Notes under the pieces: model-generated
What the model was told of the DNA's origin: nothing
What the model saw: the letters and a program-made list of their open reading frames with translations, nothing else
Databases searched by the model: none
Shown: positions 27,536-37,269 of the stretch, one piece after another
How positions within the stretch are numbered: the stretch's first letter is position 1
Layout of the letters: every line of letters starts with the position of its first letter
Translations under genes and position numbers: made by a program
Assembly (NCBI GenBank): GCA_017618115.1
Contig: JAFZUX010000009.1
Location: 1-64,000 of the forward strand
Reading direction: 5' to 3'
DNA: 64,000 nt
Origin: Bacteroidales bacterium
Lineage (GTDB): Bacteria > Bacteroidota > Bacteroidia > Bacteroidales > UBA932

Positions 27536-29248
27536 ATGTCTGTTCTTCCAACATCCAAAGATGAGATGCGCCGCCTGGGTTGGGACGAGGTGGATGTTGT
27601 TCTTTTCTCCGGAGACGCCTACGTAGATCACCCCTCATTCGGTACCGCAGTAATAGCCAGAGTCCTTGAAAAAGAGGGCTATAGGGTTGCCGTGGTTCCT
27701 CAGCCAAACTGGAGGGATGACCTAAGAGATTTCAAAAAGATGGGACGTCCGCGTCTTTTCTTCGGAGTCTCCGCAGGTGCAATGGATTCAATGGTAAACC
27801 ATTACACTTCCTTCAAAAGACTGCGTAGCGATGACGCCTATACTCCCGGAGGAGTCTCCTCATTCAGACCGGATTACGCCGTAAATACATATACGGGTAT
27901 TCTGAAGCGGCTCTTCCCTGACGTTCCCGTTGTGATAGGGGGAGTGGAGGCCTCTTTAAGACGTCTTACCCATTACGATTTCTGGCAGGATAAACTGCTC
28001 CCTTCCATCTTAAAGACCAGCGGGGCGGATTACCTGACCTATGGCATGGGAGAGAAGGGTACCATTCAGATAGCCAGATATTTGGACGGGAACAAAGACT
28101 CTCTTACAAAGAGAGATCTAAGGCAGACTGCATACTTTTCCACCGAGGCACCTGAGAAGGATGATAACACGGTTATTCTCAACTCTTTTGAGAAATGCTG
28201 CAGGGATAAAAAGGCCTTCATTGAGAATTTCAACCAGATTGAACTTCAGGCCAACCTGCTCAACGCCAAGAGGATTGTGGAGCCTGTGGCAGAGGGCTAT
28301 ATCTATGTGAACGAGCCTTTTGCACCACTTACTCAGGAGGAGTTGGACGCTGTTTACGACCTTCCTTATACTATGCTTCCTCACCCGAGGTACAAGGGTA
28401 AGACCATCCCCGCATACGAGATGATAAAGAACTCCATAACCATCCATCGCGGATGCTTTGGAGGATGCAGTTTCTGCACCATTGCGGCGCACCAGGGGAA
28501 GTTCATTCAGAGCCGCAGTAAGGCTTCCATATTGCGTGAGGTTGAGAGACTTAAGAGCACTCCGGGCTTCTCCGGAACCATCAGTGACGTGGGGGCTCCT
28601 TCTGCCAATATGTACGGTATGGGGGGCAAAAATAGAGAGCTCTGTTCAAAGTGCAGGAGAAAGAGCTGCCTCTTCCCAAACCTTTGCAACAACCTAAATC
28701 ACTCACACAGAGAGCTTACGGAACTCTATCGGGAGATAGATAAGGTGGAGGGGGTAAAACACTCCTTTGTAGGCAGCGGCGTAAGGTATGACCTTCTGGT
28801 AGATGAGAACGGTTTTCTGGACAACAGTTCCAAAGAATACTTTACAGAGCTTATTTCCAATCATATAAGCGGCCACTTCAAGGTTGCTCCGGAGCATACG
28901 GAGGAGCGGATTCTAAGCCTTATGAACAAGCCATCCTTCTCACTCTTCCACTCCATGAAGAGGGAGTTTGAGAAGATTACCCGTAAAAACAATAAGAATC
29001 AGCAGATTGTACCATATTTCATCTCTTCCCATCCGGGTTGCCGTCTCTCAGATATGAAGGCTCTTTCTCTCAATCCGGACCTTAAGAGAGTCTATACGGG
29101 GCAGGTTCAGAGCTTCACCCCAACTCCTATGACCAGAAGCAGCGTTATGTACTACACCCAACTAGACCCTAAAACGCTGAAACCGCTATTTGTAGAGAAG
29201 AATATCCAAAAACTCAGAGAGCAGAAATCTTATTTCTTCAAGAAATAA
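27536..29248 (+). CDS. ygiQ: YgiQ-family radical SAM protein
   Basis: A 570-residue member of the YgiQ family, whose chemistry is unknown. An N-terminal B12-binding-like region (VDVVLFSGDAYVDHPSFGTAVIARVLE) precedes the radical SAM core. The 4Fe-4S cysteines are C307, C311 and C314 in HRGCFGGCSFCTIA. A second cysteine-rich segment (CSKCRRKSCLFPNLC, about 368-382) is characteristic of the family. Its ATG directly follows the argS stop. It is somewhat shorter than many homologues, which carry a disordered C-terminal tail. Confidence 0.92.
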   Translation: MSVLPTSKDEMRRLGWDEVDVVLFSGDAYVDHPSFGTAVIARVLEKEGYRVAVVPQPNWRDDLRDFKKMGRPRLFFGVSAGAMDSMVNHYTSFKRLRSDDAYTPGGVSSFRPDYAVNTYTGILKRLFPDVPVVIGGVEASLRRLTHYDFWQDKLLPSILKTSGADYLTYGMGEKGTIQIARYLDGNKDSLTKRDLRQTAYFSTEAPEKDDNTVILNSFEKCCRDKKAFIENFNQIELQANLLNAKRIVEPVAEGYIYVNEPFAPLTQEELDAVYDLPYTMLPHPRYKGKTIPAYEMIKNSITIHRGCFGGCSFCTIAAHQGKFIQSRSKASILREVERLKSTPGFSGTISDVGAPSANMYGMGGKNRELCSKCRRKSCLFPNLCNNLNHSHRELTELYREIDKVEGVKHSFVGSGVRYDLLVDENGFLDNSSKEYFTELISNHISGHFKVAPEHTEERILSLMNKPSFSLFHSMKREFEKITRKNNKNQQIVPYFISSHPGCRLSDMKALSLNPDLKRVYTGQVQSFTPTPMTRSSVMYYTQLDPKTLKPLFVEKNIQKLREQKSYFFKK

Positions 29249-29259
29249 TTCAAATTGTT

Positions 29260-29288
29260 TTTGTTTTTGAAAAAATACACTATAATTG
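29260..29288 (+). promoter_or_regulatory. Candidate promoter of the H1-like gene
   Basis: TTTG (29260-29263) and TATAATTG (29281-29288) are separated by 17 bases, one mismatch from the TTTG/TAnnTTTG consensus. The GTG start is 31 bases downstream. The -7 match is imperfect. Confidence 0.4.
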
Positions 29289-29319
29289 CAAGGTAAAACC
29301 TTATTAAAGACAATTAAAA

Positions 29320-30342
29320 GTGGCTACTGTTAAGAAAAATACAAAGAAAGCGGTACCTGCTAAAAAGCAGGTTGTTAAATCATCTAAAAAAACAACCAAG
29401 AGTGTGAAGGCTAAAGCCACTGTGGCAAAGAAGGTTACACCGGCTAAGAAGGCCGCTGCAAAAAAGCCTGCAGTAAAGAAAGCTCCTGCTAAAAAAGTAA
29501 TTGCAAAGAAGCCTGTTGTTAAGAAGGCTCCGGCAAAGAAAGCGCCTGTAAAGAAAGCGCCTGTAAAGAAAGCGGTTGCAAAGAAGGCTCCGGTAAAAAA
29601 AGCGCCTGTAAAGAAAGTGGTTGCAAAGAAGGTTCCGGCAAAAAAGGTAGTTGCAAAGAAGGCTCCGGTAAAGAAAGCGCCTGTAAAGAAAGTGGTTGCG
29701 AAGAAGGCCCCTGCAAAAAAGGTAGTTGCAAAGAAACCTGTTGTAAAGAAAGCTCCGGCCAAGAAGGCCGCTCCAATAAAGAAGGTTGCTCCAATAAAGA
29801 AGGTTGCTCCGGTTAAGAAAGCCCCTAAAAAAGTTGCTCCTAAAAAGGAGGCTCCTGTAAAGAAGGAAGAGGTTAAACAGCCTCAGGTTCAGCCTTCTGC
29901 ACTGAATGTGAGAAAGATTAAGCCAAACTCCGTTGAGAAGCAGACTAAGTCTCCGGTTATGATGACCAGTGAAAAGCCTAAGAATGTGGGAGTTCCGTCA
30001 TCTATCAGCGGAAAGAAAAGACTGGTTGTAAGTTACGGCAGAATGGGAGAGAGAGAGGATCTGGAGGCGGCATTTAAAGAGAAATATCCGAGAGGTTACT
30101 CAGACTACATGGGAGATCTCTTCAAAGTAGACAAACCGGACGGCTCTTCATTCTACGCTCTTACGGTTGAGACAGAAGACAGCGTCTATCTGATTAAGAT
30201 GGAACTCAAGATAGATAACGCGGAAGATGCTCAGAAAGAGCTCTTCCCGGATTCAGACGCATCTGACGTTCCTACAGAGGGCGAGACCTTCCCGGATGAT
30301 AACACGGAGAACATGTCAGACTCTGATGATGACATCGAATAA
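29320..30342 (+). CDS. Histone-H1-like Lys/Ala/Pro-repeat protein with a conserved C-terminal domain
   Basis: A 340-residue protein in three parts. Residues 1-190 are a low-complexity basic tail built of repeats such as [12 protein letters not shown] and [12 protein letters not shown], typical of bacterial histone-H1-like DNA-binding proteins. Residues about 229-305 look like a compact folded domain ([52 protein letters not shown]). I recall this as a stand-alone hypothetical protein in other Bacteroidetes. The end (about 306-340) is acidic. The start is GTG at 29320, since no ATG precedes the repeats. It probably binds DNA non-specifically or compacts it; the job of the C-terminal domain is unknown. 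The next gene begins inside its 3' end. Confidence 0.8.
   Translation: MATVKKNTKKAVPAKKQVVKSSKKTTKSVKAKATVAKKVTPAKKAAAKKPAVKKAPAKKVIAKKPVVKKAPAKKAPVKKAPVKKAVAKKAPVKKAPVKKVVAKKVPAKKVVAKKAPVKKAPVKKVVAKKAPAKKVVAKKPVVKKAPAKKAAPIKKVAPIKKVAPVKKAPKKVAPKKEAPVKKEEVKQPQVQPSALNVRKIKPNSVEKQTKSPVMMTSEKPKNVGVPSSISGKKRLVVSYGRMGEREDLEAAFKEKYPRGYSDYMGDLFKVDKPDGSSFYALTVETEDSVYLIKMELKIDNAEDAQKELFPDSDASDVPTEGETFPDDNTENMSDSDDDIE
29440..29870 (+). repeat. Degenerate in-frame tandem repeats (AAGAAAGCGCCTGTA family)
   Basis: The coding sequence repeats 12-15-base units such as AAGAAAGCGCCTGTA and AAGAAGGCTCCGGTA many times. The repeats keep frame, so length changes would add or remove Lys-Ala-Pro-Val units without breaking the protein. 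Nearly identical blocks recur at about 29535-29600 and 29655-29700. Confidence 0.8.
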
Positions 30343-32122
30343 CGAGTCACAGAAAAAGAGTTTTTTGAGCCGCCTTATAAGTATTAAGAAGTGGCTCAGC
30401 AAAATGCCCGAGCAGAGAGCTATTCTCTTGCTCGCTTTTGTTGTAGGCCTCTGTTGCGGATTGGCGGCAACGCTTTTGAATCTCTCCATTCATTTTTTCC
30501 AGTGGGTATTGGTGGGATGGTTTAAAACCCCGGCTTCCAGCTTTTTATACCTGATTTATCCGGGAGTGGGTATGCTTATAGCATATCTGATTGTTAAGTA
30601 TGTTGTAAGAGACAATATCTCTCACGGAGTTACCAAAGTTCTGGTAGCCATTTCAAAAGACGAGTCTAAGATTAAGGGGCACAATATGTGGTCTTCCATT
30701 CTTACGAGTGCTATCACTATAGGATTCGGAGGATCTGTCGGTGCCGAGGCTCCGATAGTCTATACCGGTGCTGCAATTGGCTCAAACATAGGCCGTAAGC
30801 TGGGTATGTCATACAAGAATATGACATTGCTTTTGGGTTGCGGAGCGGCCGGTGCAATTGCGGGAATCTTTAAGGCTCCTATGGCCGGAGTGCTTTTCAC
30901 TCTGGAGATACTTCTCTTCAATATGTCCATGACCTCAATACTTCCTCTTGTATTGAGTTCAGTAACAGCTACTACCGTTACCTATCTGCTTATGGGTGAC
31001 GCTGTTGCGTTTGACAATACTCTTACTCCGTTTAACCTTGGAAACATTCCGTACTACATCATATTCGGAATAGTTTGCGGCTTTGCCTCTCTCTATTTTA
31101 CCCGCACCACAATGATGGCGGAAGATAAATTGAAGAAGATTCTGAACCCTTTCAAGAGATGGTTCTTATGTGCTATCTCTCTGGGAGTTATGATCTTCCT
31201 CTTTCCTCCTCTTTACGGTGAGGGTTACGGCAGCCTTACGGATTTGCTCAATGACAACGACCTGCACTCGGTAGGCAACAGCATATTTACCAATCTATTT
31301 AATTATCCGTGGACTCTGCCTCTCTTCTTCCTGCTGGTATTTTTGGTAAAGGTCTTCTCGATGACCTGTACCAACTCCGGAGGCGGTGTGGGAGGAACGT
31401 TCGGACCGACACTCTTTATGGGTGGTATTCTGGGATTTGTAGTTGCCCGCAGCACAAATCTTTTGGGACTCTCTCTTCCGGAGACCAACTTTGTGCTTGT
31501 AGGAATGGCAGGTCTTATGGCGGGAGTTATGCAGGCACCTCTCACCGCAATCTTCCTAATTGCGGAGATTACAGGAGGTTATACGCTACTTATGCCTCTT
31601 ATCATCACTTCCGCCATCTCATACGCTACTATAAGAATTTTTGAGCCTTATTCAATCTATACCAAGCGTATTGCCAAGCAGGGCAATCTTCTTACTCACG
31701 ATTCGGACCAGGCAGTTCTCACCCTCCTCAAGATTGAAGAGTTGGTGGAGAAGAACTTCACTCCAATTAAGAGCAATGAGACTTTGGGCTCATTTGTGAA
31801 TGTTATAGCTCGCTCAACCAGAGATATATACCCTGTTTTGGACAATAACGGTTTCCTAACCGGAATCGTTGTTTTGAAAGATGTTAAACAGGATATGTTT
31901 AACAGAGAAAAGTATGACCGTCCTATTGAAAACTATATGATCATTTCTTACAACAAGGTTCTTATAACGGACAGGATGGAGCTGGTTATGAAGAAGTTTG
32001 AGAAGACCGGATTATGGAACCTTCCTGTTGTGGATGAAGAGGGACGTTATGTTGGCTTTGTCTCAAAATCCAACATCTTCTCCGCTTACAGAGAGCGTCT
32101 GCAGCAGGTGAGCCACGACTGA
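30326..32122 (+). CDS. ClC-family chloride channel/antiporter with C-terminal CBS pair
   Basis: A 598-residue ClC protein. Its membrane region (about residues 25-445) includes the gating-glutamate segment [20 protein letters not shown] (Glu141), the helix [16 protein letters not shown] and the C-terminal [17 protein letters not shown]. Two CBS domains follow (about 475-595; [23 protein letters not shown] and [22 protein letters not shown]). The usual GREGP filter sequence reads GAEAP, keeping the Glu. An upstream in-frame ATG at 30227 would add 33 residues overlapping the H1-like gene in another frame. I chose 30326, where family-like sequence begins soon after. The tex gene starts one base after the stop. 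Confidence 0.88.
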   Translation: MMTSNNESQKKSFLSRLISIKKWLSKMPEQRAILLLAFVVGLCCGLAATLLNLSIHFFQWVLVGWFKTPASSFLYLIYPGVGMLIAYLIVKYVVRDNISHGVTKVLVAISKDESKIKGHNMWSSILTSAITIGFGGSVGAEAPIVYTGAAIGSNIGRKLGMSYKNMTLLLGCGAAGAIAGIFKAPMAGVLFTLEILLFNMSMTSILPLVLSSVTATTVTYLLMGDAVAFDNTLTPFNLGNIPYYIIFGIVCGFASLYFTRTTMMAEDKLKKILNPFKRWFLCAISLGVMIFLFPPLYGEGYGSLTDLLNDNDLHSVGNSIFTNLFNYPWTLPLFFLLVFLVKVFSMTCTNSGGGVGGTFGPTLFMGGILGFVVARSTNLLGLSLPETNFVLVGMAGLMAGVMQAPLTAIFLIAEITGGYTLLMPLIITSAISYATIRIFEPYSIYTKRIAKQGNLLTHDSDQAVLTLLKIEELVEKNFTPIKSNETLGSFVNVIARSTRDIYPVLDNNGFLTGIVVLKDVKQDMFNREKYDRPIENYMIISYNKVLITDRMELVMKKFEKTGLWNLPVVDEEGRYVGFVSKSNIFSAYRERLQQVSHD

Positions 32123-32123
32123 T

Positions 32124-34259
32124 ATGAACACGCTATACATAAATTTTATTGCAGACAAACTCGGTCTAAAGAGTTGGAGGATAGAGAATTGCATCCAACT
32201 CCTGGAGGAGGGTGCTACCGTTCCTTTTATCTCCAGATACCGTAAAGAGGCTACCGGTTCCATGACGGATGTTGAGGTGGCTGAGACCAATTTTCTTTGC
32301 CAGAAATTTCAGGAACTTGATAAGAGAAAAGAGGCTGTAGTTAAGAGCATTACGGAGCAGGAGAAGATGACGGACGAGCTTAAAAAAGCCATTGACGAAT
32401 GTGTGGAGATGCAGAAGTTGGAAGACCTTTATCTTCCCTTCCGTCCAAAGAGAAGAACTAGAGCATCCGTTGCAAAAGAGAATGGTCTGGAGCCGCTGGC
32501 GGAGAAGATGCTCTCTCTCCATTTCCCTGATATGATGAAGGTTGCAGAGAGTTTTGTTAATGAGAAAGTGCCGGATGTTGAGGCTGCACTTTCAGGTGCA
32601 AGAGATATTATCGCGGAGCAGATTTCAGAAAAGGCGGAGATAAGAGAGGAGCTGCGTTCATATTACGGCCGCTCCGGAATCCTTGAGACAAAAGTAGTTA
32701 AAGGCAAAGAGGAGGAGGGAGAGAACTACAGCAACTACTTCAATTTCTCATCTCCAATCTCTAAAATGCCTTCTCACAGAGTGTTGGCAATACTACGTGC
32801 CGTAGATGAAAAGGTGTTGAGCGTCAAAGTATCTGTAGATGACGCTATTGCACTTAAGATAATAAGCCGAAATTTCTATAAGGGAAAGAAGTTTCCCCAG
32901 AGAGAACTCTTCTCTCAAATAGAACTTGCAGAGGAGGATGCATACAAGCGTCTGTTGGATCCGTCAATTGAAAATGAGACACTTAAGGTGGCTAAAGAGA
33001 GGGCGGATCTGGAGGCGGTGAAGGTCTTTGGAGACAACCTGCGTCAGCTTCTTCTGGCTCCTCCGGTAGGACAGAAGAGAACCCTTGCTATAGATCCTGG
33101 CTTCAGAACCGGCTGTAAGGTAGTCTGTTTGGACGCCCAGGGAACTCTTTTGCATCACGATGTGATTATGCCTCACCCTCCTATCAACCAGAAGATGGAG
33201 GCAATGCGTAAGATTACGGAGATGGTGGAAAACTATAATATTGAGGTAATTGCAATAGGTAACGGAACGGCTTCAAGAGAGACCGAGGCTTTCATCCGCC
33301 GCCTTACTTTCAACCATCCTGTTAAGATTTACTCCGTCAGCGAGGACGGTGCTTCAATTTACTCTGCCTCTGAGACTGCAAGGGAGGAGTTCCCGGAGTA
33401 TGATGTAACGGTAAGAGGTGCAGTCTCCATTGGAAGGCGTCTTATGGATCCTCTGGCGGAACTGGTTAAGATAGATCCTAAATCCTTGGGAGTCGGTCAG
33501 TATCAGCATGATGTAGACCAGACCCTTCTTAAGGAGAAACTGGATGACGTTGTTGAGATGTGCGTAAATACGGTAGGGGTAGACCTCAATACCGGAAGCC
33601 CTCATCTGCTCTCTTACGTTTCCGGAATAGGTCCGGCAACTGCCAAGAATATAGTCTCTTACAGAAAAGATAACGGTCCGTTCTCCAGCCGTAAGGAACT
33701 TTTGGATGTTCCCCGCCTGGGTAAGAAGGCCTACGAGCAGGCTGCCGGATTCCTCAGAATAAACGGCGGTGAGAATGAGTTGGACAGCACGGCCGTTCAC
33801 CCTGAGCGTTACGCACTTGTGGAGAAGATGGCAAAGGATATGGGGTGCACCGTAAAGGATCTGATAAGAAATGAAGAGAGGGTAAACTCCATCAAATTAG
33901 AGAATTACGTTGGTGAAGATGTAGGTCTTCCAACACTGAAGGATATTGCTGAGGAGTTAAAGAAACCGGGCAGAGACCCAAGAGAAGGGGTGAAGGAGTT
34001 TGCATTCTCAGACCAAATCTCTACAATAGAGGATCTTAAGGAGGGGATGGAACTCCCCGGTATTGTTACCAACCTCACTGCATTCGGCGCCTTTGTAGAT
34101 ATCGGGATAAAACAGAACGGCCTCATTCACATCTCCAATATGAGCAACCGTTATGTCCGTTCGGCCTCAGAGGTTCTGAAACTTCACCAGATTGTAACAG
34201 TTCAGGTCATTGGGGTGGATCTTAAGCGTCAAAGGATTCAGCTTAAACTTTTAAAGTAA
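32124..34259 (+). CDS. tex: Tex-family RNA-binding transcription accessory protein
   Basis: A 711-residue Tex/Spt6-like protein that binds nucleic acid and influences transcription. Recognisable parts in order are the N-terminal helical region (VPFISRYRKEATGSMTDVEV), the YqgF/RNaseH-like domain (TLAIDPGFRTGCKVVCLD), the helix-hairpin-helix region (YVSGIGPATAKNIVSYRKDNGPFSSR) and the C-terminal S1 domain (GIVTNLTAFGAFVDIGIKQNGLIHISNMS). The length is slightly below the 720-770 usual for the family, with the S1 domain at the very end. Confidence 0.95.
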   Translation: MNTLYINFIADKLGLKSWRIENCIQLLEEGATVPFISRYRKEATGSMTDVEVAETNFLCQKFQELDKRKEAVVKSITEQEKMTDELKKAIDECVEMQKLEDLYLPFRPKRRTRASVAKENGLEPLAEKMLSLHFPDMMKVAESFVNEKVPDVEAALSGARDIIAEQISEKAEIREELRSYYGRSGILETKVVKGKEEEGENYSNYFNFSSPISKMPSHRVLAILRAVDEKVLSVKVSVDDAIALKIISRNFYKGKKFPQRELFSQIELAEEDAYKRLLDPSIENETLKVAKERADLEAVKVFGDNLRQLLLAPPVGQKRTLAIDPGFRTGCKVVCLDAQGTLLHHDVIMPHPPINQKMEAMRKITEMVENYNIEVIAIGNGTASRETEAFIRRLTFNHPVKIYSVSEDGASIYSASETAREEFPEYDVTVRGAVSIGRRLMDPLAELVKIDPKSLGVGQYQHDVDQTLLKEKLDDVVEMCVNTVGVDLNTGSPHLLSYVSGIGPATAKNIVSYRKDNGPFSSRKELLDVPRLGKKAYEQAAGFLRINGGENELDSTAVHPERYALVEKMAKDMGCTVKDLIRNEERVNSIKLENYVGEDVGLPTLKDIAEELKKPGRDPREGVKEFAFSDQISTIEDLKEGMELPGIVTNLTAFGAFVDIGIKQNGLIHISNMSNRYVRSASEVLKLHQIVTVQVIGVDLKRQRIQLKLLK

Positions 34260-34279
34260 GAGTGATAACAATTTCTTTA

Positions 34280-34287
34280 TAAATTTG
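34280..34287 (+). promoter_or_regulatory. Bacteroidetes -7 element for the glycosyltransferase-pyrC-DMT run
   Basis: TAAATTTG matches TAnnTTTG, 17 bases before the ATG at 34305, in the 45-base gap after tex. Confidence 0.6.
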
Positions 34288-34304
34288 TCCCAAACAAGAA
34301 TCTT

Positions 34305-35033
34305 ATGAGAGAGAAGCTGGTAGTAATTCCTACCTATAACGAAAAAGAGAACATTGAGAAGATCATACGTGCGGTTATGGCTCTTGAGGGTGAGTTCAAC
34401 ATCCTCATAGTGGATGACGGCTCTCCGGACGGTACCGCTTCTATTGTCAAAGGGCTTCAGAATGAGTTCAATGAGAGGCTCTTTATCATTGAGAGAGAGG
34501 GAAAGTTGGGACTTGGAACCGCCTACATCACCGCCTTCAAATGGGCTTTGGAGAAGGACTTTAAGTATGTATTTGAGATGGATGCAGACTTCTCTCACAA
34601 TCCCGCAGATTTGATCCGTCTCTATAATGCCTGCGCTCAAGACGGTGCTGATATGTCCATCGGTTCCCGCTACTGCAAAGGGGTTAGCGTACTTAACTGG
34701 CCTATAGGACGTTTGGTTATGTCCTACTTTGCCTCCTACTATGTACGCAAGGTTTTGAGAATGAAGGTTTACGACTGCACTGCAGGCTTCGTTTGCTACT
34801 CTGATAAAGTTCTGAGTACCATAGATTTGGACAAGGTTAGAATGAAGGGGTACGGCTTCCAGATAGAGATGAAATACACCACCTACAAACTGGGCTTCAA
34901 GATTAAGGAGGTTCCAATCATCTTTGCAGACAGAACGGAGGGAACGTCCAAGATGAGTTCCGGCATATTCGGTGAGGCCTTCTGGGGCGTATTTGCCATG
35001 AAATTCAGAAAATTCAGACCAAAGAAAGGATGA
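34305..35033 (+). CDS. Polyprenol-monophosphate mannosyltransferase (GT2)
   Basis: A 242-residue GT-A fold glycosyltransferase resembling dolichol/polyprenol-phosphate mannose synthase. It starts with VVIPTYNEKENIEKII, has the nucleotide-sugar motif ILIVDDGSPDGTASIV and the metal-binding VFEMDADFSHNP, and ends with the family element GYGFQIEMKYTTYKLGFKIKEVPIIFADRTEGTSKM. It would load a sugar, probably mannose, onto a lipid carrier for later transfer outside the membrane. It lacks C-terminal membrane helices and so would be a soluble or peripheral form. It overlaps pyrC by 4 bases. Confidence 0.88.
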   Translation: MREKLVVIPTYNEKENIEKIIRAVMALEGEFNILIVDDGSPDGTASIVKGLQNEFNERLFIIEREGKLGLGTAYITAFKWALEKDFKYVFEMDADFSHNPADLIRLYNACAQDGADMSIGSRYCKGVSVLNWPIGRLVMSYFASYYVRKVLRMKVYDCTAGFVCYSDKVLSTIDLDKVRMKGYGFQIEMKYTTYKLGFKIKEVPIIFADRTEGTSKMSSGIFGEAFWGVFAMKFRKFRPKKG

Positions 35034-36358
35034 GATTGCTCTTAAAAAACGGAACCATTGTGAATGAGGGGAGCTGTCTGAAGGGCAGCCTTCTTATTGA
35101 AGATGAGTTCATAAAAGAGATCATTCCTGAGACCTCCTTCGGAGAGTTTTCACAAGACACTGAGGTTATTGATGTTACAGGTCTTCACATACTTCCCGGA
35201 GTTATAGACTGTCACGTCCATTTCCGTCAGCCCGGAGATGGAAAAAAGGGGACAATTGAGAGTGAGAGCCGTGCCGTTGTTTTGGGCGGAGTCACCTCCT
35301 TTATGGATATGCCCAACACTCTTCCTCCAACCACCACAAAGGAACTTCTGAAGGAGAAATTCAATATAGCAAAGGACTCATCCTACGCAAATTACTCCTT
35401 CTACCTGGGTGCTTCAAAAGATAATATTGAGGAGATTAAATCTCTGGATAAGAGAACGGTTTGCGGAGTAAAACTCTTTATGGGAGCCTCAACCGGCAAT
35501 ATGATGGTAGAAGATGAGAAGGCTTTGGAGGATATATTTAAATACTCACCTCTTCCCATAGCAGTACACTGTGAGGATAACTCAATAATTGCCAGGAATT
35601 TACAACTCTATAAAGAAAAGTACGGGAATGATATTCCAACCCGGTGCCATCCTCAGATAAGAAGCCGTGAGGCCTGTCTGCACTCCACAAAAAAGGCGGT
35701 TGCTTTGGCAGAGAAATTCAATGCTCAACTCCACGTTCTTCACGTAACGACCAAGGAGGAAGCAGAACTCTTCTCAAAGCTTGACAATCAGAAGATAACA
35801 GGCGAGTGCTGTGCAAATTACCTCTGGTTCTGCTCGGATGATTACGAAAGGTTGGGCAACCTTATTAAGGCCAATCCTGCAATCAAAGAGAGAGAGGATA
35901 TGATCTCTTTGAGAGAGGCTGTAAAGAGGGGAGTTTTGAAGACGGTAGGCAGTGACCATGCTCCGCATCTTCTTGAAGATAAAATGGTTGGATATCTCAA
36001 TGCTCCAAGCGGCATTCCAAACGGAGAGTACACTCTGCCTATGATGCTCACCCTTTCAAAGGAGGGAGTCTTCTCACTCAGTGATGTGGTTCAGAGGTTA
36101 AGCCACTCTCCTGCAGATATTTACAAGGTGGAAAAGAGAGGCTACATAAAAGAGGGATATTATGCAGATTTAGCTGTCGTGAATTTGAACAAACCGTTCA
36201 AAGATATAGCGGTTCCGGCTTCAAAAGCGGGATGGTCTCCTTTTAGCGAGCCGTTCCCGGTATCTGTAGAGTATACCTTTGTAAACGGCTGTATGACAGT
36301 TAAAAGAGGAAAACTGACGGGAGCAAGGAGAGCTCTTCCTCTTTCATTTGACAGATAA
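35030..36358 (+). CDS. pyrC: Dihydroorotase
   Basis: Dihydroorotase cyclises carbamoyl aspartate in pyrimidine synthesis. The 442-residue amidohydrolase shows the zinc motif DCHVHFRQPGDGKKGTIESESRA, the segment with the carbamylated lysine GVKLFMGASTGNM, then AVHCEDNS, LHVLHVTTKEEA and GSDHAPHLLEDK. The length fits the type I-like dihydroorotases common in Bacteroidetes. A second pyrimidine gene, pyrD, lies separately at 47646-48707. It is 2 bases upstream of the DMT permease. Confidence 0.94.
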   Translation: MRLLLKNGTIVNEGSCLKGSLLIEDEFIKEIIPETSFGEFSQDTEVIDVTGLHILPGVIDCHVHFRQPGDGKKGTIESESRAVVLGGVTSFMDMPNTLPPTTTKELLKEKFNIAKDSSYANYSFYLGASKDNIEEIKSLDKRTVCGVKLFMGASTGNMMVEDEKALEDIFKYSPLPIAVHCEDNSIIARNLQLYKEKYGNDIPTRCHPQIRSREACLHSTKKAVALAEKFNAQLHVLHVTTKEEAELFSKLDNQKITGECCANYLWFCSDDYERLGNLIKANPAIKEREDMISLREAVKRGVLKTVGSDHAPHLLEDKMVGYLNAPSGIPNGEYTLPMMLTLSKEGVFSLSDVVQRLSHSPADIYKVEKRGYIKEGYYADLAVVNLNKPFKDIAVPASKAGWSPFSEPFPVSVEYTFVNGCMTVKRGKLTGARRALPLSFDR

Positions 36359-36360
36359 TT

Positions 36361-37269
36361 ATGAAATCCAATTTAAAACTTTTACCATACATCTTTGCCC
36401 TTGTCTCCATTACATTTTGGGGGTTCTCGTTTATTTGGGAAGATTACCTGATAAAGAACAACATAGAGATTTTTGCCTTCATATTTGAGAGAATGCTTCT
36501 CTCTGCAGTTATCCTTTGGGCGGTAGGGCTTTTGATTGGTTCCATTCAGAAGATAGAAAAGGGTGATATGAAGTGGATGTTCCTTCTTGCTCTGGGTGAG
36601 CCGTTTATCTATTTCCTGGGAGAAAACTTTGGAATAAAGTACACGTCGGGAGTACTGGCTGCCGTTATAATTGCCACAATACCACTCTTTTGCACAGTAA
36701 TAGACAGAATACTCTACAACTTCAGACTCTCTTTTCAAAAGATATTCGGCTGTCTTCTTTCTTTAGCCGGAATAATCTTCTTCTTTATGAATAAGGGCGG
36801 GATGGGTACATCCCCTCTGAAAGGGATTCTTTTGCTCTTTCTTTTTGCAGTTGGAGGCGCGTTGATATATGGTTATACCACCAAGAAGATGTGCCAAAAA
36901 TACAGCCCGTTTACCATTGTAACCTATCAGTTTACATTTGGAGCCCTCTTGTTCCTGCCTCTGTTTTTGATCTTTGGACTCAAAGGCCTTACTCCTGAGT
37001 ACTTTACAATGGGAGTTCAATCCAAGATATTTGCTCTGGCTCTGCTTTGCTCCTGCATCTGCTTTGGACTATGGGCATACTGCACCGGAAAACTGGGCGT
37101 TACAAGGGTCAATATCTTTTCCGCTTTAATTCCTTTGGTCTCCGCCGCAGTCGCCTATTTCCTATTCCCCGGCCAGGAGAGCTTTACTACCCTAAAGTTC
37201 ATAGGAATAGCCCTTACCGTTACCGGCGTAGTGGTAGTACAGCTGGTCAAAGACGTCAAAGCCGCCTAA
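36361..37269 (+). CDS. EamA/DMT-superfamily permease
   Basis: A 302-residue inner-membrane protein with about ten hydrophobic segments in two related halves, as in the drug/metabolite transporter superfamily. Typical EamA elements are ITFWGFSFIWEDYLIKN at the start of the first half, SGVLAAVIIATIPLFCTVIDRIL, and the second-half SALIPLVSAAVAYFLFPGQE with GIALTVTGVVVVQL at the end. The substrate cannot be deduced. The stop codon shares the bases CTAA (37266-37269) with the stop of the HigA gene on the other strand. Confidence 0.88.
   Translation: MKSNLKLLPYIFALVSITFWGFSFIWEDYLIKNNIEIFAFIFERMLLSAVILWAVGLLIGSIQKIEKGDMKWMFLLALGEPFIYFLGENFGIKYTSGVLAAVIIATIPLFCTVIDRILYNFRLSFQKIFGCLLSLAGIIFFFMNKGGMGTSPLKGILLLFLFAVGGALIYGYTTKKMCQKYSPFTIVTYQFTFGALLFLPLFLIFGLKGLTPEYFTMGVQSKIFALALLCSCICFGLWAYCTGKLGVTRVNIFSALIPLVSAAVAYFLFPGQESFTTLKFIGIALTVTGVVVVQLVKDVKAA

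Noticed and set aside
29304-29762. A 152-residue minus-strand open frame rich in Phe, Ala, Gly and Thr over the H1-like gene
   Set aside because: It is the mirror of the Lys/Ala/Pro repeats read on the other strand; the plus-strand frame has a plausible start, a folded C-terminal domain and a promoter.
29440-29870. CRISPR-like repeat array
   Set aside because: The repeats are degenerate 12-15-base in-frame codons without spacers of constant length.
30227-30325. Longer N-terminus of the ClC protein
   Set aside because: The 33 extra residues are Arg/Ser/Thr-rich and overlap the end of the H1-like gene in another frame, with no match to ClC proteins.
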